Origin: Nocardia mangyaensis
GTDB taxonomy: Bacteria; Actinomycetota; Actinomycetes; Mycobacteriales; Mycobacteriaceae
Reading direction: 5' to 3'
NCBI RefSeq assembly: GCF_001886715.1
Contig: NZ_CP018082.1
Span: 6,944,001 to 7,008,000 of the forward strand
DNA: 64,000 bases
Part shown: positions 34,555-43,168 of the stretch, one piece after another
Numbering within the stretch: position 1 is the first letter of the stretch
How the letters are laid out: every line of letters begins with the position of its first letter
Position numbers and translations under genes: made by a program
The notes under the pieces: generated by a model
What the model was told of the DNA's origin: nothing
Database searches by the model: none
The model's input: the letters and a program-made list of their open reading frames with translations, nothing else

Positions 34555-35244
34555 TCAACGCGGCGGTTCCAAACAGAGCGTGAAATCGTCTGTTGTGTAG
34601 ACGAATTCTGTCGTCGGATGTCCCGAACACAGGAAATCTTCCGCAGGAGAGGGGAACTGCCGGCTCCCGCCCACCCTCGCGACGACCTTGCCCATCGCCG
34701 CGGGATCCGAACACGACACTTTCTCCACCTTGGGACGATCGTCTTCGGTCTTCCCGGTGAGGTTCACCACGCAATCACCGACCTCAGCACTGTTCGCCGA
34801 CCGCGCCTCGATCGCCACGAACGCCCAGACGAGCAGCGGCCCGATCACCACCGGAATCAACAGCCCGAGCATCCCGGGTCGCCGCACCAGCGGTTTACCA
34901 GGATCCAGCGGCGCCCGCGGGCTCCCGGGAATGGGCGCGGACAACTGCTTGATCCGCTTGGCCGCGCCGATGTTCTGCACCAGGATGACCGGAGTGACGA
35001 GCACCGAAACGAACCCATACCACCCCATCAGCGCACTCTCCACCGTCAACCGACGGTAGGTGGCGGTTCCACAGTCACGACAGAACGGTCCGGGCTGAGT
35101 GACGAACCGCATCAGAAAAGCGAACCCATAGTGCGCTCGAATCGGCGTCCGCACAGCCGGTGTAGCGCCGCACAGACAGCAATAGACCCCATTGGCCGAA
35201 CTGAAGTCGGCCTGCGGCGAATGAAACCCCTGAGGCGCAGCCAC
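34555..35244 (-). CDS. Membrane protein with zinc-ribbon-like N-terminus and LppU-like domain
   Basis: The 229-residue product has an N-terminal Cys pair pattern CCLCG...CRDCG (about 22-25 and 55-58) suited to metal binding. Two hydrophobic segments follow (~75-95; ~125-147, LLIPVVIGPLLVWAFVAIEA), then a C-terminal external domain with VGDCVVNLTGKT and a second Cys (VSCSDPAAMGKVVARVGG). That is a single copy of the unit repeated four times in the protein at 30753. Such DUF-type proteins with a Cys4 head are common in Nocardia. The two LppU-like genes flank the IS graveyard. The function is unknown. Confidence 0.7.
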   Translation of the reverse strand: MAAPQGFHSPQADFSSANGVYCCLCGATPAVRTPIRAHYGFAFLMRFVTQPGPFCRDCGTATYRRLTVESALMGWYGFVSVLVTPVILVQNIGAAKRIKQLSAPIPGSPRAPLDPGKPLVRRPGMLGLLIPVVIGPLLVWAFVAIEARSANSAEVGDCVVNLTGKTEDDRPKVEKVSCSDPAAMGKVVARVGGSRQFPSPAEDFLCSGHPTTEFVYTTDDFTLCLEPPR

Positions 35245-35432
35245 GCCTACCCCCGAACCTCGCTAGAGCCCGCGCCGGACGCGAACGGGCAACAGCAGAG
35301 CATATCTCCGACCGACTGTCGGCACAACACGACATAGACTGCGGCACAACGTCTTTGCCGCGGACGCAGAGATGGTCGACCGATCGCATAATCGAAACGC
35401 CCACGAGGGGCCATTTCAAGGGCAGCAGAGGC

Positions 35433-36308
35433 ATGCAGCACAGCAATCTACCTAGAATTCCCCGAATACCTGGACCAACCGGATCGCCGCCGGACTATAC
35501 GTGGATATGTCAGTTCCACGAAAAATCTGGCATCGGATGGCTCGGCGCAGCCTCGGTGTGCCACATGTTGGCCGCGGTGGCCGGCATTGCCTACTCGGCG
35601 GATGGCGACCCGGGGAAGCTTGCCCTCGCCATCTCGTCAGCCGGATTCGGGATGCTGTTCTTATCCGGCGCGATTCATGCTTGGCATCGACCGCCTCCCA
35701 GAATAGAGGCGATTCCGGAGACCAATGCAGTCCTCTTACCCTATTCCGGTTGGAGCTTGCCCCGCTTGTCTCTGGTCGCTTCGTTCGGACTCAACGGCGC
35801 CTTCCTGCCCGGCATAGGCCTGTACGAGAAGGATTTGGCGCCAATACTCTTCGGAATAACTTCGTTGGCCATCGCCGGATACTTGGCGTATCGCATCACC
35901 TCTGACCGATTCGAGTCGTACATGGTGTTCACCGACGACTACTTGAGAGTTGTCATGAAGGACGCCGCCTGGGAGATGGAGTGGCAATTCATCGAAGCGA
36001 TCTACGGGGTGGCGACGTCACCGAAGGGCGATGTATACCTGCGCTGCGCGCCAGAGAAGATCCACTGGCTGAAAGGAGACCCCCGATCGACCGGGGGCCT
36101 GCCTCGCTACGACTTCTGGAATGAATCGGTCCAGAAGATCTCCGCATATGATTGGAATTGTCACCCGAACTCACTGCTGTCCACCTTTGTGTATATTTCG
36201 GGTAAACAGTCGACGACACCGCTCCCGACATACGATGAGATGGCCAGAATGCTGGACTGCCCTGGTATCTCTACGAGGAAAAGAATCGATAGATCACGAA
36301 TCCTATAA
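35433..36308 (+). CDS. Membrane protein related to the protein at 52882
   Basis: The ATG at 35433 is taken as the start (a TTG at 35355 is possible; neither has a good ribosome-binding site). The 291-residue protein has four hydrophobic segments (around 30-50, 60-80, 110-130, 140-160) and a C-terminal soluble domain of ~130 residues. Its C-terminal half shares motif order with the product of 52882: a W-E-x-x-W strand (AAWEMEWQFIEAIYG), then CHPNSLLSTFVYISG and YDEMARMLDCP, against TDPNSLLATLRYFTE and SELAAMLRTP. It has lower GC than its neighbours. It may be an immunity- or PH-like membrane protein, as inferred for 52882. Confidence 0.6.
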   Translation: MQHSNLPRIPRIPGPTGSPPDYTWICQFHEKSGIGWLGAASVCHMLAAVAGIAYSADGDPGKLALAISSAGFGMLFLSGAIHAWHRPPPRIEAIPETNAVLLPYSGWSLPRLSLVASFGLNGAFLPGIGLYEKDLAPILFGITSLAIAGYLAYRITSDRFESYMVFTDDYLRVVMKDAAWEMEWQFIEAIYGVATSPKGDVYLRCAPEKIHWLKGDPRSTGGLPRYDFWNESVQKISAYDWNCHPNSLLSTFVYISGKQSTTPLPTYDEMARMLDCPGISTRKRIDRSRIL

Positions 36309-36353
36309 GGTCCGCGGCGGCATTACCTGGCTGCGTCCGGTCACCGACTTTCT

Positions 36354-37343
36354 TCAGCTGATGCGGAAGCGGTTGCGGTATTCGGTGGGGGTGGTGTCGA
36401 GTGTGCGGCGGAAGGCTCGGGTGAGGGTGTCGATGGTGTTGAAGCCGCAGGTGGTGGCGATACGTTGCAGCGTTTCATCGGTGGCTTCGAGGCGGTGGCG
36501 GGCGATCTCCACGCGGGCGGATTCGAGGTAAGCGGCCGGTGTCATGCCGAGTTCGGTGCGGAAGATGCGGGTGAGTTGGCGATCGCTGACGTTGGCCCGT
36601 TCGGCCAAGACGGAAACGGTGAGCGGGGTCGCGATATTGCGGGTGATGAAGTGGCGGAGATCGTCGATGCGCCGGGTGGTCGAGACCGGCTCGAGGGAAA
36701 CACTGAATTGGCTTTGGCCACTGGACCTTTTGAGGTACATCACGAGTTGACGGGCCACCCGCAGGGCGAGTTCGTCACCGAAGTCGTCGGCCACCAAGGC
36801 GAGGGTGAGATCGAGGCAGGCGGTGAGACCCGCCCCGGTCCAGATGTCGCCATCGCGGATGTAGATGGGGTCGGCATCGACCTCGACAGCAGGATGCTCA
36901 GCGGCGAGTTGGCGCGCGGTCGACCAGTGCGTGGTGGCGCGTTTGCCATCGAGAAGTCCCGCAGCAGCGAGGACGTGGGCGCCGACGCACACCGAGGCCA
37001 CGCGGCGGGCATCCTTGGCGAGCACCGCCACCGCGTAGACGACGGCCGGGTCGACCGTCGCGCGGACGCGCCGCTGGTCGTCCACCTCGACCGCGCCGGG
37101 GACCACCACGGTATCGATCCGGCGAGCCGAGACTTCGAGGAACGTGGTGTCGGGCAGCAGGCGGACACCCGCCGAGGTGGTCACCGGGTCCATGGTCTCG
37201 GCGGCGAGAACTACCTCGTAACCGGTGGGTTCGTCCAGCTCACGCTGCAACAGCGAGAAGACCTCGGGCGGTCCGGTCACGTCGAGCAGGTCGACGCTGT
37301 CGAACAGCACGACGACTATCAGCCGCTCCGCCGCTGCCATCAA
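36354..37343 (-). CDS. GlxA-family AraC-type transcriptional regulator
   Basis: The 329-residue protein has an N-terminal DJ-1/PfpI-like domain (1-190: LIVVVLFDSVDLLDVTGPPE, VASVCVGAHVLAAAGLLDGK, the nucleophile-position Cys, TTHWSTARQLAAEHP) and a C-terminal AraC DNA-binding domain (~225-329: NVSDRQLTRIFRTELGMTP, FNTIDTLTRAFRRTLDTTPT). GlxA regulators sense small metabolites through the first domain. It is divergent from the isochorismatase-like gene at 37445 across 101 bases, so it very likely controls that gene and itself. Confidence 0.93.
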   Translation of the reverse strand: MMAAAERLIVVVLFDSVDLLDVTGPPEVFSLLQRELDEPTGYEVVLAAETMDPVTTSAGVRLLPDTTFLEVSARRIDTVVVPGAVEVDDQRRVRATVDPAVVYAVAVLAKDARRVASVCVGAHVLAAAGLLDGKRATTHWSTARQLAAEHPAVEVDADPIYIRDGDIWTGAGLTACLDLTLALVADDFGDELALRVARQLVMYLKRSSGQSQFSVSLEPVSTTRRIDDLRHFITRNIATPLTVSVLAERANVSDRQLTRIFRTELGMTPAAYLESARVEIARHRLEATDETLQRIATTCGFNTIDTLTRAFRRTLDTTPTEYRNRFRIS

Positions 37344-37444
37344 TCCGCATCTCCTCCCGGCATGTCTGAATCTGCAGGTTACATGACATTGCCGACACTC
37401 CGGGTGGTCTTAGCGTGGAGTTGTCCCGATAGGAAGGTCCCCCG

Positions 37445-38023
37445 ATGACTTCGACGACTCTGCGTCAGCTCAACGGTTTCGATGAGACTCCGGCCGTACT
37501 GGCCGACTCCACCCTGATCCTGGTCGACTACCAGAACACCTACACCCGCGGTGTCATGGAACTGACAGGCTGGGAGCAAGCCCTCGAGAACGCCGCCGAA
37601 TTACTCAGCGCAGCAAGAGCATCCGGCGCGACCGTCATCCACGTCATCAATGACGGCGGACCGGACACCCCCTACGACATCACCGCCGACATCGGTCGAA
37701 TCCACCCCACCGTCGCACCCACCGCCGACGAAACGGTAGTCGTCAAAACCGTCCCCAACGCCTTCGTCGGGACAGACCTGGGCGACCTCGTCGACGCCGC
37801 GGGCAACGAAACCGTCATCATCGCCGGCTTCATGACCCACATGTGCGTCACCTTCACCACCGAAGGCGCCTTCCTCCGCGGCAACAAACCCACCGTCGTC
37901 GCCGACGCCTGCGCCACCCGCCCCCTCGCCGAAGTCACCGCACCCCAACTCCACCACAGCGCCCTCGCCACCCTCGCCGACCTTTACGCCGTCGTCGCCA
38001 CCAACGCCCAGCTCACCGGATAG
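37445..38023 (+). CDS. Isochorismatase-family cysteine hydrolase
   Basis: The 192-residue protein has the conserved triad of the family: D28 (LILVDYQNTY), K101 (VVVKTVPNAF) and the nucleophile C134 (GFMTHMCVTFTTEGAF), with the cis-peptide region just before the Cys. Such enzymes hydrolyse amides or isochorismate-like substrates (nicotinamide, N-carbamoyl compounds). The substrate is not shown. The ATG follows GGAAGG with good spacing. The divergent GlxA regulator suggests induction by a small molecule that the enzyme then degrades. Confidence 0.92.
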   Translation: MTSTTLRQLNGFDETPAVLADSTLILVDYQNTYTRGVMELTGWEQALENAAELLSAARASGATVIHVINDGGPDTPYDITADIGRIHPTVAPTADETVVVKTVPNAFVGTDLGDLVDAAGNETVIIAGFMTHMCVTFTTEGAFLRGNKPTVVADACATRPLAEVTAPQLHHSALATLADLYAVVATNAQLTG

Positions 38024-38139
38024 CATCACCGAGAATCAAAAGCGGAGTCACGGCGCTCTCCGCATGACCCCAACCCCGATAAGAGCTCACGGCCTGCCTC
38101 CGTCGGTTCTCCATCTCACCCTCAGCCGCAGGCAGCACA

Positions 38140-38700
38140 TCACCTGGACTGTCGCGCTCCACGAATCGCCTCGGCGAGACCATCGGCGAGCAGCGAGTCC
38201 AGGCGCGAGGATTCCATACACATCAGGTGGCTGATCGACACAGCGACGAGACGGTAGCAGTCGCAGTAGATATCCGGGTCGTCGTCGAGCGCGATGCGGT
38301 CATACTCGTCGTCGGCGTTCACTTTCGGATGCAGCCCCATACTGTCCAACGCACAGTGGACCGTGGCCAGGCCTACGCGATGACGAACAGCGTCAATCAA
38401 TCGCATAACCATGTACTGACTCGCATCTTCCAATCGCGAGAAATCTAATCCATAGGTATCCAAAAACTGGCGGTCGTCGACCACGACCATCTTGTACAGC
38501 CCATCCTCATACAAGAACCCTTGATTCAGTCCCGCCACACCCGACGAATCCAGACCGATATCTTCGACCAGCAGCACCCCATCGCGGTTCATGCATGGAT
38601 GAATCTCGCTTTCCCACCCCATCCTGTCCAATTCGCTCCGCCAGAATTGGAGCCGCTCGGCGAGCGGACGAAAACGTCCGAATTGATACTGGTCGATCAT
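38140..38700 (-). CDS. Hypothetical protein, possible immunity partner
   Basis: The ATG at 38700 is chosen; a GTG at 38724 is possible. The 186-residue soluble acidic protein begins MIDQYQFGRFRPLAERLQFW and contains EIHPCMNRDGVLLVEDIG, an Asp-rich stretch (DDEYDRIALDDDPDIYCDCY) and a Leu-rich end. There is no signal or membrane segment. The family is not recognised. It lies 26 bases downstream of a small gene that follows the tail-operon terminator. The size, acidity and downstream position are those of immunity proteins in effector/immunity pairs, which is inference only. Confidence 0.55.
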   Translation of the reverse strand: MIDQYQFGRFRPLAERLQFWRSELDRMGWESEIHPCMNRDGVLLVEDIGLDSSGVAGLNQGFLYEDGLYKMVVVDDRQFLDTYGLDFSRLEDASQYMVMRLIDAVRHRVGLATVHCALDSMGLHPKVNADDEYDRIALDDDPDIYCDCYRLVAVSISHLMCMESSRLDSLLADGLAEAIRGARQSR

Positions 38701-38726
38701 CGATCTCACACTACCATGGAACACGA

Positions 38727-39098
38727 CTATGAAAAGTATTTCAGCACACCAACAGCGGGATCCGATGGAGTGCCCGTTGGTGCGGGCGGCTTATCGTCGA
38801 TGAATTCCAGGCGGTCGGGCGGCACGCTCAGCAGACCGGGCATCGAAGACATGTCCAACAATGGCGCTGCCGAATTGATGGAATCCAAGGCAACAGTGGT
38901 GATGGCGGATTCCACCATCTCCCACACATTGTTCAAACGCTCGATCAGTCGCACGGTCGAATCGACCGTCATTTCGATATAATTGAATGTCCGCGCGGGA
39001 TAGTCAGAACCGACCAAATTGCCAGCACTCTTCGCATTCCCGGCTAGATCGATACCCGTGAGCCAACGCGCGCGATCCGGGGTCGAATAGTAATTCAT
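38727..39098 (-). CDS. Hypothetical protein at the left end of the tail locus
   Basis: The ATG at 39098 gives 123 residues (MNYYSTPDRARWLTGIDLAG onward); the frame is open to 39227 but that part overlaps the terminator. The protein has a helical core (TVDSTVRLIERLNNVWEMVE) and a Pro-rich C-terminus. It is not recognised. It may be a separate small effector or a remnant of a larger one. It lies beyond the terminator of the tail operon, so it must have its own promoter or rely on read-through. Confidence 0.5.
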   Translation of the reverse strand: MNYYSTPDRARWLTGIDLAGNAKSAGNLVGSDYPARTFNYIEMTVDSTVRLIERLNNVWEMVESAITTVALDSINSAAPLLDMSSMPGLLSVPPDRLEFIDDKPPAPTGTPSDPAVGVLKYFS

Positions 39099-39182
39099 GT
39101 CAACCCGTTCAATTTGTTCGACCAGCCCTGCCGGGCATTGGTCGAGAGAACTCACGAAAGGCAGATTTCGGCCACCTGAATA

Positions 39183-39217
39183 CGGAGGGGAGCGGAACGT
39201 GGTTCCGCTCCCCTCCG
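39183..39217 (-). terminator. Terminator of the tail structural operon
   Basis: A 16-bp perfect stem (CGGAGGGGAGCGGAAC with its complement) and a 3-base loop lie 20 bases beyond the last tail gene (stop at 39237) on the minus strand. Confidence 0.85.
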
Positions 39218-39236
39218 GCCAGATCACCGGACGACG

Positions 39237-39686
39237 TCAGGCGAAGTCGGCGGTCAGGTAGGTGTTGGTGCCGCCCTGAACGGTGCCGGTCATCGAGAAC
39301 CCACCACTCGTGGTGTTGGTCATCCGCAACCACAGCCGGTCGCCCACCGCCAGGGTGGCGGCGGTGTCCGGCAGGGTCAGCGCGTTCGTGCCGTTGACGA
39401 AGTCAGCGGTGCGGATCTCGGTGTCGTTGCGCATCAACATCACCCGCAGCACACCGAAGGTCGAGTTCCAGGTCGCGGCCAGCTGCACACGCGCGCGGAC
39501 GGTCACCGATGCCGCGCCAGCGGCGATGATCTCGTCGTCGGCGACGACGGTGCTCTCGTACCCGGGGCGGACGATCCAGTCTGTGAGCTTTCGGTTCGTG
39601 ACCGTGGCATCGATCTGCTGTTGACCGGCCTTGTTCACGCCCATCGGTGTGACCACCGACGCCGCCGCGATCGTGATGTGCGGCAT
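39237..39686 (-). CDS. Last gene of the tail operon, probable minor tail/fibre protein
   Basis: The ATG at 39686 overlaps the stop of the fibre gene (TGATG arrangement), so translation is coupled. The 149-residue protein is beta-rich, with Thr/Val/Ala composition (MPHITIAAASVVTPMGVNKA, LAVGDRLWLRMTNTTSGG, GGTNTYLTADFA at the end). This composition suits a receptor-contact or fibre-tip protein in siphophage tails. No family is recognised with certainty. Confidence 0.65.
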   Translation of the reverse strand: MPHITIAAASVVTPMGVNKAGQQQIDATVTNRKLTDWIVRPGYESTVVADDEIIAAGAASVTVRARVQLAATWNSTFGVLRVMLMRNDTEIRTADFVNGTNALTLPDTAATLAVGDRLWLRMTNTTSGGFSMTGTVQGGTNTYLTADFA

Positions 39687-40975
39687 CAGACCGTCCGCCC
39701 GTTCAGGCTGACCTGCAGCCCCTTGCCGGCCGGGTTGTCGGCGGTGGTGATGTGCACGGTGAGCCGATCGCCCGCGACGAAGTTCCACGGGCCTCCGACC
39801 GTGACGACAGTGTCGCCGACGTGTGCGGTGTCGGCGATGGTCGCCGTGGTCCCGGCGATCACCGTGCCGTTCTTGCGCAGTTCGGCGACCAGATTGCCGG
39901 TGCCCGCCGTCTCGCCGCGGTAGGTGATCGAGCTGACCTGGTACGGCCGCTCGATCCGCACGCCCTCGGGCATCACATTTCCGGCGCCGACGGCGCGGTT
40001 GCCGGTGTGTGACTTGAAAGCGATGTCGTACGCCTGCCCGGCGGCGGTGGGCGTGCGCGGGTCCGACAACCGGGGATCGGTCACCGAGACCGCCGAGATG
40101 GCGGCACGAGCCTCCCCCTCAGTGGTGGAACTCAGCAGTGCGTCGGCGATCTGCGTGAGGCCGGTGATCTCCCCTGCCGGGTGGGTGTGGAGGGTGGGGG
40201 TGCGGGCGTCGCTCAGCCGAGGATCGTCGCCCGCGACAGCCGTGGTGGCGCTCGAACCGATCGTCGGCGGAAAAGTGGCGGGCTTTCCACTGATTCCCGC
40301 CCACTGCGTGGTCCCCGCGGGACCACGGACCACAACACCCTGCCCAGGCGGAGTCCACCCGGTGACTTCGTCGAAGAGATAGAGCAGCCCGTCGGACTGC
40401 ACGATGTACTGACTGCCATCGGGTGGACTTCCAGGAAGGTCGGCATAAATGGGTACCTGACCGTCGATCTGGATTCCGTGTCCGCGCTCGCCGCGCACCA
40501 CCGCGTTGCCGGTGCTCGCCGGGACCGGTGAGACGAGGGTGAGGTCGATCAGCCCGGTCGAGCCGAGATCCGGGTCCTCCGGGTCCGGTCCGGGCTGATA
40601 CTCACCGACGGTGAAGCTGAACGGTTCCAGTGGGACCGGGTCACCTTCGTAGTCGAGGTCGAAGGTGACTTTCCAGGTCCAGTCGCTGGGGTTGGTCGCC
40701 GCGTTGGGAGCGACCAAGCGGATTCCCCGCGCTCCCCGCCAGGTGAGATAGCCGAATTCGTCGAGCTGGCATTCGTAGTGTTTGGGCAACTGGACATAGG
40801 TGGCGGGCGCGGGTTCAGCACCGGCGACGAGCACCTTCGCCGCGTCCGCGGTGAAGGTGACCCGGCCGCTCAGCGGTGGGAACTCGGGCAGGTCGCCGAT
40901 GTCGGGGCCGTCGGCGACGTTCGCGAGGAAGCGCCCGACGACCTTGCCGTATTCGAGCGGAGGGAGCTCGGCCAT
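39686..40975 (-). CDS. Tail fibre protein
   Basis: The start is the ATG at 40975 (AGGC and GGCACT upstream are weak). The 429-residue protein begins MAELPPLEYGKVVGRFLANV, has an N-terminal beta domain (~1-150), and carries the fibre signature DDPRLSDARTPTLHTHPAGE twice in varied form (the second, TDPRLSDPRTPTAAGQAY), common in Siphoviridae fibres. A C-terminal beta domain follows, with AELRKNGTVIAGTTATIADT. The position at the 3' end of the tail operon agrees. It should bind the target surface. Confidence 0.82.
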   Translation of the reverse strand: MAELPPLEYGKVVGRFLANVADGPDIGDLPEFPPLSGRVTFTADAAKVLVAGAEPAPATYVQLPKHYECQLDEFGYLTWRGARGIRLVAPNAATNPSDWTWKVTFDLDYEGDPVPLEPFSFTVGEYQPGPDPEDPDLGSTGLIDLTLVSPVPASTGNAVVRGERGHGIQIDGQVPIYADLPGSPPDGSQYIVQSDGLLYLFDEVTGWTPPGQGVVVRGPAGTTQWAGISGKPATFPPTIGSSATTAVAGDDPRLSDARTPTLHTHPAGEITGLTQIADALLSSTTEGEARAAISAVSVTDPRLSDPRTPTAAGQAYDIAFKSHTGNRAVGAGNVMPEGVRIERPYQVSSITYRGETAGTGNLVAELRKNGTVIAGTTATIADTAHVGDTVVTVGGPWNFVAGDRLTVHITTADNPAGKGLQVSLNGRTV

Positions 40976-41006
40976 GATGTAGTGCCTTTCGGAGAGTGGG
41001 ATGCGG

Positions 41007-42050
41007 TCAGGCCGGACGCGCGTAGACGATGACCTGGGCGCCGTACAGGCTGACGGTGTAGCGGCCGGAGCCATACGCGCGTCGGACGCTGACGTAGAGG
41101 GTCACCGTCCGGTTCGCGGGCACGACGCCGAGCGGCTGCGGCGGCGATGTCGGGTGCTCGTAGGCGGGGGTGACCATGGCGACACCGAAGCTGGGCGAGG
41201 GGGAGCCGACGCCGAGACCGACCAGCTCGCCTTCCTTCGGCTCACCGATACGTACCTCGATATGGCAGGCGGTGGATTGGTCTGTCGGCTTGCTGACCAC
41301 GCCGACGATGCCTTCGACCACCGGCTGCCACGCCATCGGCTGGGCGGGGATGGTGATCGCGGCCAGGACCCGGTGATCGTCGTCGAGATTGCTGCCGCCG
41401 TTGAACTGTCCCTGCCCGATCGCCCACGGACCGACCAGCCGAGGACTCGGGATCGGGGTGAACTTCTGCTGTGCCCCATCCCAGGCAAGCACGAAGTTCT
41501 GGCCCAGAGCGTGCTCGGCGTCGATCAGCACGTCGTTCGCGTCCTGTAGGCGTCCCGCTGTCCCGGGCACGCCCTCATCACCAGATTCTCCACGCGGGAA
41601 GGTGATTTCGAGTTGCTGCTCGGGTGCTTGGCCGACGAACTGGGCAGCGGCGGCAGACCCGGTCGGCCCGGCGACTCCCGACCCTGTCATCCGGCTCGTC
41701 GCCCCACGGGGCCCACGTTTGCCGAACGCATTGCCGAAGGCGATGAACTCCAGGCCGGTCCAGAAGTACACAGCGTTATCAGCCACGACCCGCCAGGCCT
41801 TCCGGGCGTCAGCCGTGGTCAGTGCGAGCGCGCGCAGTGCGTCCACATCGGCGATGTCGCCCTGCCAATTCCACGGCCAGGCCGTCTCACCCGCGGGTCC
41901 CTGCGGACCCGCGGGCCCCTCGCGCATCTCGATGAGGGCTTCGCGGTCGACCAACTCGACAGGGTTGACCGTATACGGCAGTCCCACCGAGTCGGCCACA
42001 CCACGCATCGTGATCATGATGTCGTCGTCGAACACCGGATTCTCGGTCAT
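41007..42050 (-). CDS. Collagen-like tail protein, paralogue 1
   Basis: The ATG at 42050 directly follows the upstream stop with one base between. The 347-residue protein has a ~45-residue head, a short collagen-like segment (EGPAGPQGPAGE), a domain with WRVVADNAVYFWTGLEFIAF, a second Gly-X-Y-like part, and a C-terminal beta domain ending YGAQVIVYARPA. The same order of blocks is found in the next two genes, so all three came from tandem duplication. Collagen-like segments form trimeric stalks in phage fibres. Host-surface binding is inferred. Confidence 0.78.
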   Translation of the reverse strand: MTENPVFDDDIMITMRGVADSVGLPYTVNPVELVDREALIEMREGPAGPQGPAGETAWPWNWQGDIADVDALRALALTTADARKAWRVVADNAVYFWTGLEFIAFGNAFGKRGPRGATSRMTGSGVAGPTGSAAAAQFVGQAPEQQLEITFPRGESGDEGVPGTAGRLQDANDVLIDAEHALGQNFVLAWDGAQQKFTPIPSPRLVGPWAIGQGQFNGGSNLDDDHRVLAAITIPAQPMAWQPVVEGIVGVVSKPTDQSTACHIEVRIGEPKEGELVGLGVGSPSPSFGVAMVTPAYEHPTSPPQPLGVVPANRTVTLYVSVRRAYGSGRYTVSLYGAQVIVYARPA

Positions 42051-42051
42051 G

Positions 42052-43158
42052 TCACAACTCCGTGAGGGCGAGAGATTGCGGCGCTTCGGGCGCCGGGACG
42101 GCGACCGGCTGTGCCCAGCAAACGAGCTGAGCGCTACCGCGGGCGTAGTGGTAATTGGCCGTACCCAGGTTGCGACGCAACACCACGTGCAGTTGCGCCG
42201 GTTCACCGGCGGCCACCACCCCGACAGCGCTGTCCGGAGTGACGGCGGTACCGAAGAAGCTCTGAACCCGGCTGTAAGCACCGGCACCCGCGGTCACGCC
42301 GGTACCCAGCGCCACGATCTGGCCGGTGGCCGATCCCAGCCGAACCTCGGTGTCGACCCGGTGGTCGAACGAGGTGTTGAGCGGACGGGTGAAAACACCA
42401 CCGGCGACCAGCGGACGCCAATCGGTGTCCTGCGCCGGGATGTTCAGTGTCGCCACTGAATAGGACGCACTCGAGATCGACGCCACCGAATTGACGAATC
42501 CGGCACTTCCGTCCCATGATTCGGCTTCGATAACCGACCAGGGCCCACGCAGCCCCGGGTAGGGAGTGGGCACCCATTTCTCGACGGCCACGTCCCAGGT
42601 CGGCACCGCACCGTCGACGTGGCTGCCATCGGCGTAGTCCGGCGCGTTCCGCAGCGGCCCTGGCCCACCTGGCTCACCCTGCTGCCCTTTGATACCGCGC
42701 GGCACCGTGAGGTTCAAGGTGAGATTGGGGGCGGTGCCGCTGATGTTGGCCAGCAACGGCGAGCCGGGCGCACCGGTCTCGACCACACCGAGCACCACCG
42801 TGCAGGGGTCCCCGGCTTGGCCGCGAGCACCGAATGCCTCTACGAAGGAGTCGAAACCTGTGCCGTTCCAGAACATGAGGGTGTCGGTGGACAACACCCG
42901 CCAGGCCTTGCCCGCCTGCGCCGGACCGAGCCGGGTCGCCAGGCTCGCCAGCGCTGCCGGGTCGGCGATATCACCTTCCCAGCGGAAGGCACGGCAAGCG
43001 TCACCGGCCGGACCGACCGGACCGGCGGGACCGGTCGTCAGTTCCAGGGTGCCGTCACTCGGAGTCGCGTGCATCGATTGCACGACACCGGGGCTACCGA
43101 TCCCTTCGTCGATGCCACGAATTCGGGCGGCGTGGAAGTATTCGCTGATAGTGGACAT
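42052..43158 (-). CDS. Collagen-like tail protein, paralogue 2
   Basis: The ATG at 43158 has an ideal GAAGGAGGTGAC upstream. The 368-residue protein has TTGPAGPVGPAGDACRAFRW, then WRVLSTDTLMFWNGTGFDSF (the counterpart of the WRVVAD block in paralogue 1), GIKGQQGEPGGPGPL, and a C-terminal jelly-roll-like domain ending with SAQLVCWAQPVAV. The head differs most between paralogues. The high ribosome-binding strength suggests more copies per particle than its neighbours. Confidence 0.78.
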   Translation of the reverse strand: MSTISEYFHAARIRGIDEGIGSPGVVQSMHATPSDGTLELTTGPAGPVGPAGDACRAFRWEGDIADPAALASLATRLGPAQAGKAWRVLSTDTLMFWNGTGFDSFVEAFGARGQAGDPCTVVLGVVETGAPGSPLLANISGTAPNLTLNLTVPRGIKGQQGEPGGPGPLRNAPDYADGSHVDGAVPTWDVAVEKWVPTPYPGLRGPWSVIEAESWDGSAGFVNSVASISSASYSVATLNIPAQDTDWRPLVAGGVFTRPLNTSFDHRVDTEVRLGSATGQIVALGTGVTAGAGAYSRVQSFFGTAVTPDSAVGVVAAGEPAQLHVVLRRNLGTANYHYARGSAQLVCWAQPVAVPAPEAPQSLALTEL

Positions 43159-43168
43159 GTCACCTCCT

